From the NCBI GenBank assembly GCA_023653785.1, contig JAMKCH010036026.1, forward strand, positions 1 through 64,000: 64,000 bases of DNA, written 5' to 3'. Made by a program: the position numbers and the translations under genes. Under the pieces are notes generated by a model, which worked only from the letters and a program-made list of their open reading frames with translations, made no database searches and was not told the DNA's origin. The stretch comes from Ophioderma brevispina. Taxonomy: Eukaryota; Echinodermata; Ophiuroidea; Amphilepidida; Ophiodermatidae. Below are positions 57,833-64,000 of the stretch, piece after piece; position 1 is the first letter of the stretch; each line of letters begins with the position of its first letter.

Positions 57833-59090
57833 TTCAAAAAACCACAAGACCTTCAAGACGTCACAACAATTTCATAAATAGCAAAATCTGCTGCAAAAAG
57901 CATAAATGTCTAGGTTTTAGTGTGTTGGGAGGAATAGGATTTGATGGTGTCCCAAAGGGTTTATTGAGTCAATTCCACAATGCACAAGTTTAGGGAAATT
58001 TAACCTCAATAGGTTCATGTGATCCCACAAAAATCCTATTTAGGCTAAGAGTATTAATAAAAAACAAGGGAAAGGTGGAAATTTCTGGGAACAAGCTGAA
58101 AATTCAGAAGTGGTGCAGAAATGTGTCTAGAATAATATACTAAAAGTACCCAAAAATCCTCTTTGTGCATTTTCAGAAAATAGGGGGAAAAGTTTTGACA
58201 GCGGGTAAATTAAGAAATATCTTCCAATTGTCCTTAAATGTGTTCAAATTGTTGTCATGTCCCAAGGATAAAAAAAGGTATAGTTTGCCCTATCTATGGC
58301 TTGTAGTTTAATAACTATATGGTAAACAGCTCAGGTCATCCTGGGGGTAAATTCAGAAATGGTCGGATTCTTCTGAAAGATGTGTCAATTATTCATATAG
58401 TTGTACATTACACCAAATGAATATTGAAAAGGTGATGGTCATTACTTTCAAAATTACAGGGCCAAGTGTGATGGGGTTCTACAGGCTCTATGGGGGTCAC
58501 TGCTTTAGACTCTTATATGTCAATATTGAATCCATGGAGGCGGAGGGGGATTTCAACCCTTATCCTCTCCCTCTGATGAAACATTTTCTGTTTTAATAGA
58601 CTTTACGAGCAATTTGAATCTGGTTTCAATGAACTTGGATCATTTTGAAATATTTTACCCCCCGGATTGACCTTGAATGATTTAGGCTCTGTAGTACTTA
58701 AACTACAGGTTGGAGATAGGGCAAACTATACCTTTGATTGATCCTTGGGGGACATGACAAAAAATGTTGGAACACATTTAAGGACAATTCTAATATTTTG
58801 TACATTTACCCTGTTACAAACTTTTCCCCCTTATTTGCCCTAACAAAAGCACAAAGAGGATTTTAGGGGACTTTTCGTTATTTATTCTAGACACATTTCT
58901 GCACCCAATCCTGGACATTTTAGCTTGTTCCCAGAAATTTCCACGTTAAAAAACTAAAATCTGGCCTAATTCTTAACACATAAAAACCCTGACTTTACGC
59001 TCATTTAGTCCACAAAGCAGTAGTACTTTGGAATTCTTTTGCATGACCATGAAAGGTCTTGTGGTTCTTGAACTTTTGGAATGCTTTTTA
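57833..59090. mobile_element. Large inverted-repeat element, ~550-bp arms
   Basis: 57,833-58,390 is mirrored at about 58,600-59,090. Shared blocks include CCACAAGACCTTCA / GGTCTTGTGG, GGAAATTTCTGGGAACAAGCT, CAGAAATGTGTCTAGAATAA, ATCCTCTTTGTGC and GGTATAGTTTGCCCTATCT. The spacer is about 210 bp. There is no coding capacity. The arms are diverged (roughly 75-80%). Confidence 0.7.
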
Positions 59091-59317
59091 TCCCTAAATA
59101 TGATGTGTTTAGTACAATACAGTATAGGCACATCAGTGCATCATGGGGATTGATTCAAAAACACCATTTTTGGGAACCTGACCATCATCAAGGTGCTATT
59201 CCAAATCACAACGCATTTGCCGATTGGTTAAACTGAAATTGATCGTTTTCTTATTTTTGGAGCAATTTAAAACATGGTAAATAGGGGAAGGGCTGAAAAG
59301 GACTGCAGCTTAAATAT

Positions 59318-59666
59318 TTAAAGGTGTGTGTTCCGATAGGATTTGGGGAACCCGATTTACCTGGAGTACTCGATTTGATATCAAAATGAAAGGATGTAGT
59401 ACTTTTCCTCATTGATGTCCTGAAATTTGAGCATGGGTATCAAATCCATTTCAATTCCAGATATAAGCAAAAAAAAAACCTGTTTTAATGGTTAACCATA
59501 AATATTAGCAACAGTGTATAAAGGATCTTTGCAATATGAATCATTGCTTCTACCATCTAAACCGCAAGTTCGTTTTCCACGTTTTTACTTGATGGGGCAT
59601 GTATGCAATGCCAGTCTCTCATATGCAATAGTAACACCATAGACATAATTGGAACAATCCCTTTAA
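59318..59666. mobile_element. TTAA-flanked MITE, GTTCCGATCG family, copy 2
   Basis: TTAA-AGGTGTGTGTTCCGAT at the left is mirrored by AATTGGAACAATCCCT-TTAA at the right. It aligns end to end with 14,739-15,081. Confidence 0.82.
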
Positions 59667-60239
59667 AAGCTCATTTCACTGGTTAGTGAATGAATATATA
59701 ATTAATTAACCAATCAGAAATGTTTTTTTGAAAGACCGTGCTCAGGAGTTAGATCTTGTATATGGTCAGGTTAGCTAGAGAGAGCTAAGCTTGGTGGATA
59801 CTCTATCGCCCTGTACCTAATACTCCATTACTTTGTAAGGATTATTTGCATCATGCTGATAATCAACCGCACAGACAGAAAACAAATCAGCAGAGTTGTA
59901 TAATATAGCATTCTTTGGATGGTGATAAGAACCGACTTCGAAATCACAGCGTAGACGACGAATGAGTCTCCCTCTTCGTCTGGGCGAAGCGGCTGATTTC
60001 CGTACGGTATTGTTGCTGAATTATGCCAGTTTGCGTGGTGAGGGATTCTGTACTTCATTTTTGGGGAAATTATTTTGGGCAGGTTTGGCTTAGACTTGAG
60101 TAAGCGATTACATTGGTTTGTATAACGCTATAATATGGGTCTTGCGGGTGTGTTGTGTGCATAATTTATCAGGTGCAGCTGTTTGAGGGTCTCAAGTGGT
60201 GGGAAGATGGGTTGTACCACACTTTTTTAGCTAAGGTGG
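59667..60239. other. Intergenic sequence, nothing recognised
   Basis: A 76-codon minus frame at 59,828-60,058 has no domain. The local GC increase near 59,940-60,050 is unexplained. Confidence 0.35.
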
Positions 60240-60500
60240 TATTGAGTGAGTCAGGATCCCACAATGCACAGTTTTGGGACTTTCACCTCATCGGGCATTT
60301 GATTTCCACAAAGGATCCGGTTCTTACATACAAAACCTGACTACTTAGGCCCCACAGAGCATGAGTCGTAGGGAGTCTTTAGCATGATCATGAAAAAGTC
60401 TTGTGGTTCTTAAACTAAACTGAACATTTCTATCCCGAAGTACTGACAGGTGTAGTACAGGACAGTATAGGCATATTGCAAATGCATTGTGGACTAGGTT
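60240..60500. mobile_element. Partial copy of an arm of the 57.8-59.1 kb element
   Basis: AAGTCTTGTGGTTCTTAAACT and ACAGTATAGGCATATTGCAA align with 59,055 and 59,119 onward. The earlier CCCACAATGCACAGTTTTGG aligns with the 57,975 region. The flanking inverted arm is absent. Confidence 0.6.
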
Positions 60501-63500
60501 TCAAAACCCTCTGAGTTAAACGTAGATTTCATCTGGAGTTAAAAAGATTCACGTGTGTGTTTGTTGCCAGTGGTTTATTTTCAGACCTCTGGACTTGGGC
60601 TTTGCATTCTCAGCTCAAGCCTGTGTTCCAAAGGCATGTCCAGAAATATTCAAACTGGGAAAGGTTGGTATGGATTGGAATGCTGGGAAAGGATTATGGG
60701 AGCATCCTGGGGCATGAAGTGGCTAAAATTGCCCAAATGATTGATTTTACATCTTGGGCAAAAACAGGGTGTTCATTGACTTTGTTTGTCCCTCATCCCC
60801 TTCACCACCCCCTCTTTGGGCTGCAAAGGGGCTTGGGCCTTCAATCCCTTTTGACCACCATCTTTTAAGAGATCTGGGACATTTCTAACAACATTTTGTA
60901 GAAGGCTATTTTTAAATCTCGTAGCTTACCTTTTCATGATGCATTGAGAAATTATCAGGATGTGAGCCCCCAAACCCCACATCCTTATAGTCTTGTGATT
61001 GCATGTAGTTGATCAGAAATTTTGAAATAGCTGTCAAGGGAAAAAGTATAATATCAAAATCTATCATATAGTTTGAGGAGTAATAACATGTTAATAAAAC
61101 TCACACATGTGTGCAGTATGATAGTGACTCGGCATATTGGGCCTATGTTGGCAGTGGAGTAGATATAAGCTGTGAGGTAAGCCTATGCTTCATGCTTATT
61201 CTTATCAACCTTTAGGTTAGTCCCGTGTGAATTAATGAAATATGCAATAAAAGCATCAAGTTACTAACGCTCTTACTTTTGACTATGTGCTGAGTCAAAT
61301 GTGATGTTACAAATTTTCCTTGTACATATTACCAGAATTTTGCCAAACCTGACTTATTATTCTAGCCAAAAATTTGGATGAGAAACGTCATACAATCATA
61401 TTTGATGAAGGTAGTTTTGTCACGGTATATAAATACCAGAACATAACTTTCTCCGTACATTGGCATGGATGTCATTGCATTCTTTTAGTAGGATTTTTTT
61501 GTGTGCAATTATCAATCCCAGTTTTGGATGCAATTTTCAAGGTTCTGAATTTAAAAAATTCAATTTCAGAACCTTGAAACAACTTGATTGTATAGCGCTC
61601 TAAACGTTAAACCCCATGCTTTAACATTATGCATTATTGGACTGGACAAGTCGTATTTTCTACACAGGAAACCACTTTGATGGAGTCCCATGGGTCACAG
61701 ACCTCCCATCGGCCATTTGGCGTAAAATCTTACACCGATGTGTATGATGTTACTCTTTTCCAATGGGAGCATAGTAAGAGGCTATACTTTGTCACACTAA
61801 TCGCAAAACGCTTAACATCGTAATGATAGAGTTTGCGGTGCAACTGCATGTACACACTGATACTGCAGCAGCCGAAGTGCCAAATGTACAATTTTGCGTT
61901 TGCACACTTATAGTAGACATGCATGTGTCTAAGGACTTATTTCCACCACAGGCAGAGAAGCAAGCTGGATATTTTTTGGCCTTTGGTTATGAACAAAGTC
62001 TAGCTATCCATGCCTTATTTGTCTGCTGTATATTTTAGAGCACTTTTGACATTTATCAAGTTCAGGAATACCATGATGGAAGTTGAATGGAATTCATTTT
62101 GACATCGTCTTAATTGTCGGTAAATTAAATGCCAATTTTGGATTTCTGTAAAAGGTTATTATTAACTCATGCAACGTTATGAATTGCTATTTTTTGTTTT
62201 TTTGTTTTTTTGTTTATTTTAGTTTTTGGTTGTATGTACTTTTTTTTTAGTGTTTGTTCTTTTAGTGGTTTGATTTCTTGTGGTGGTTTTGTGGGAGTTT
62301 TTTTCTTGTCGTGAATTGGGGGATTGGTGGGTTGTTTTAGTAGATAATTTAGAAATTCAGTATTTTTGTGTGAGTTATAATTTAGGTAGTTGCGATGTTA
62401 TGGTTGGGGGTGGGAGATGCGTGGTGAAATTTTTTCGGAGGGTTAGGGGAGTGGTGTGGTGATGGATGATATTATTGGTGTGGATTTATGTGAGTAAGGA
62501 TATATTTAAATGAATGTACGCTCGAGGATTGGACGTGGTTGTGGGATTTGGTTGACTATCGGTGTTGGATTTGGCATGGTAGGTGCTACAGCTTTTTTTG
62601 AAATGGTTTTAAGATTATTAAATAGCATGAGCTGTTCTTTAAAGGACATTTCGTGACCACAACCTTGTCCCCCCGACTCACTAAAAAAAAAAAAATTTTT
62701 ATTTTCCTCTGAACTGTACGCTTTAGAAGTATAGTAGGTTTCCAATCTACGTGCATGTTCGATCTCCTCTGGCTAGACAGATCTTCAAATGTGTATGTGA
62801 CAGAATTTAACAATACATATGGCGATAGGACACGTGAAACAAACATTCACGCATAACATCAAAACAGGATTGTCCACTGAATCAACTGTAATATGGATTC
62901 ACTTTTTGGGAGGATATCTAGTTAATCTTTTAATCAAAATAACGGTGCTTGGATCACAAAATGCACCTTTACCAACTTTAACAATAACACTAATGGGAAG
63001 CCATAAAATTTTGTGATTAGAGAATTCTGGACAAAAGCTGATTATGTGTGGTGTCCTCACGGTTTTTCCCTTCGACCTGTCTATTTTTTTTAATCTCCAG
63101 TAGTATTTTTTTTTTTTTTAGATTTCCATCCCATCATTTCTTATAAAGATCACTACAACTAACCTGACTGTTGGACAGTATCGTCTAGACATCTTGCCCC
63201 TCAAGTTTTCACTAGACCAAAGTAACACTATCGCCAGTCTCAGGTGGCAGACTCCTGCTTGCATCTATCTTAGGGCACTGCAGTGAGTGCCCCTTCCTTA
63301 TTGCTACCTTACATACATTAACCACCAACACATTGAGGGTTTAGTGCAAGAAAGCCCCATCTGCAATAGTTCCCATTGTCCGTTTTGTTCTTATTAAGTG
63401 TTATATGCAAAAAATCTTTTAAAAAAAACCCTCAAAATTAAAAAATTTTTTGGTTTGACATTAACTTTTCTGGGATGTTTCAGTTAGATACAAATGTGTT

Positions 63501-64000
63501 GAAAGGTGTGCACATATAATCGTTTGGCATTTATTTTGTCACGCATAACCAACCTGGTAAATTCAAAACAGTTTAAGAATATTTTAATACTTTAAAATGT
63601 TAATTCTACAAATGACACTTGCAGTTTGCCGTGCCCCTAATGCTGGTACATCGGCTTTCAATTACGGGGATGGGAAGACTGATGTCATGGAGCTTATCAA
63701 AGTAAATACTTTAGTAGTGTGATTTATCAGCGGCATCTAGCTTCTATTCTCATTAGCGCAATACCACCCAGTCACATATTTAAGAACTTAATAGAAGACA
63801 TCACAAAAGAAGAAGAAAAATAGGTCAGTTTGAATTCAACTTCAATTGCAATAAATAAAGAAATTGTGCTTGTTCTCCACCACCTGTTCAGGGAAACACA
63901 TTCATCATTCCCCCACACTTAATCCAAAGTGCTTGGATCAAGTCAATTTCAGTATCAAATGTTGTTCTGGTGAAAAGTGTATCAGGAACAACATTCATAA
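60501..64000. other. Intergenic sequence, no supported gene
   Basis: A 103-codon + frame at 60,557-60,868 overlaps a second frame and has no recognisable domain. T-rich low complexity lies at 62,180-62,270. A GT-rich, C-poor + strand stretch lies at 62,270-62,580. No exon-like splice-bounded frame was recognised. Confidence 0.3.

Overview
This is a window of animal (metazoan) nuclear DNA. It is AT-rich, with very sparse coding sequence, GT-AG introns of many kilobases, microsatellites, tRNA-derived SINE heads and a dense population of non-autonomous DNA transposons. There are no bacterial-type operons, and none of the long open frames looks like a complete intronless gene. The composition and repeat style (TTAA-flanked MITEs, hAT-like CAGNGGCG termini, poly-C tracts) suggest a marine invertebrate, perhaps a deuterostome such as an echinoderm or hemichordate. 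The species cannot be fixed from sequence alone.

The only gene supported at protein level is on the + strand. Two exons, about 12,425-12,615 and 28,929-29,145, are separated by a 16.3 kb intron and join in phase. Together they encode three IQ calmodulin-binding motifs. The third is preceded by an acidic DIDL segment like that of PEP-19/PCP4. The product is best described as a small-IQ-motif protein of the igloo / neuromodulin / neurogranin / PEP-19 group. The first and last exons are not identified. A possible alternative terminal exon lies inside the intron near 25.3 kb.

Layout. 0.3-0.9 kb: GC-rich degenerate tandem repeat. 0.9-7.4 kb: two inverted-repeat elements and a striking scatter of a short box with core GGACGTTAC on both strands. 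7.5-8.5 kb: another terminal-inverted-repeat element. 9.3-9.9 kb: CpG-rich block, possibly promoter-like. 11.2-12.3 kb: nested TTAA-flanked element with a tRNA-like head and nuclear-receptor half-sites, ending about 135 bp upstream of the first recognised exon. 12.4-29.1 kb: IQ gene exons and the intron, which holds several MITEs and a 33-bp minisatellite. 31-33.3 kb: element with repeated AGGTCA motifs. 35-38 kb: MITEs and a foldback. 43.8-44.6 kb: ORF-dense block, probably non-coding. 48-52.8 kb: tRNA-type SINE, hAT-like MITE with an 8-bp duplication, and a TTAA element family. 55.6-60.5 kb: large inverted-repeat elements. The rest is intronic or intergenic sequence in which I see no gene.

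All repeat boundaries come from reading by eye, so element ends are good to a few bases where a target-site duplication is visible and approximate elsewhere.
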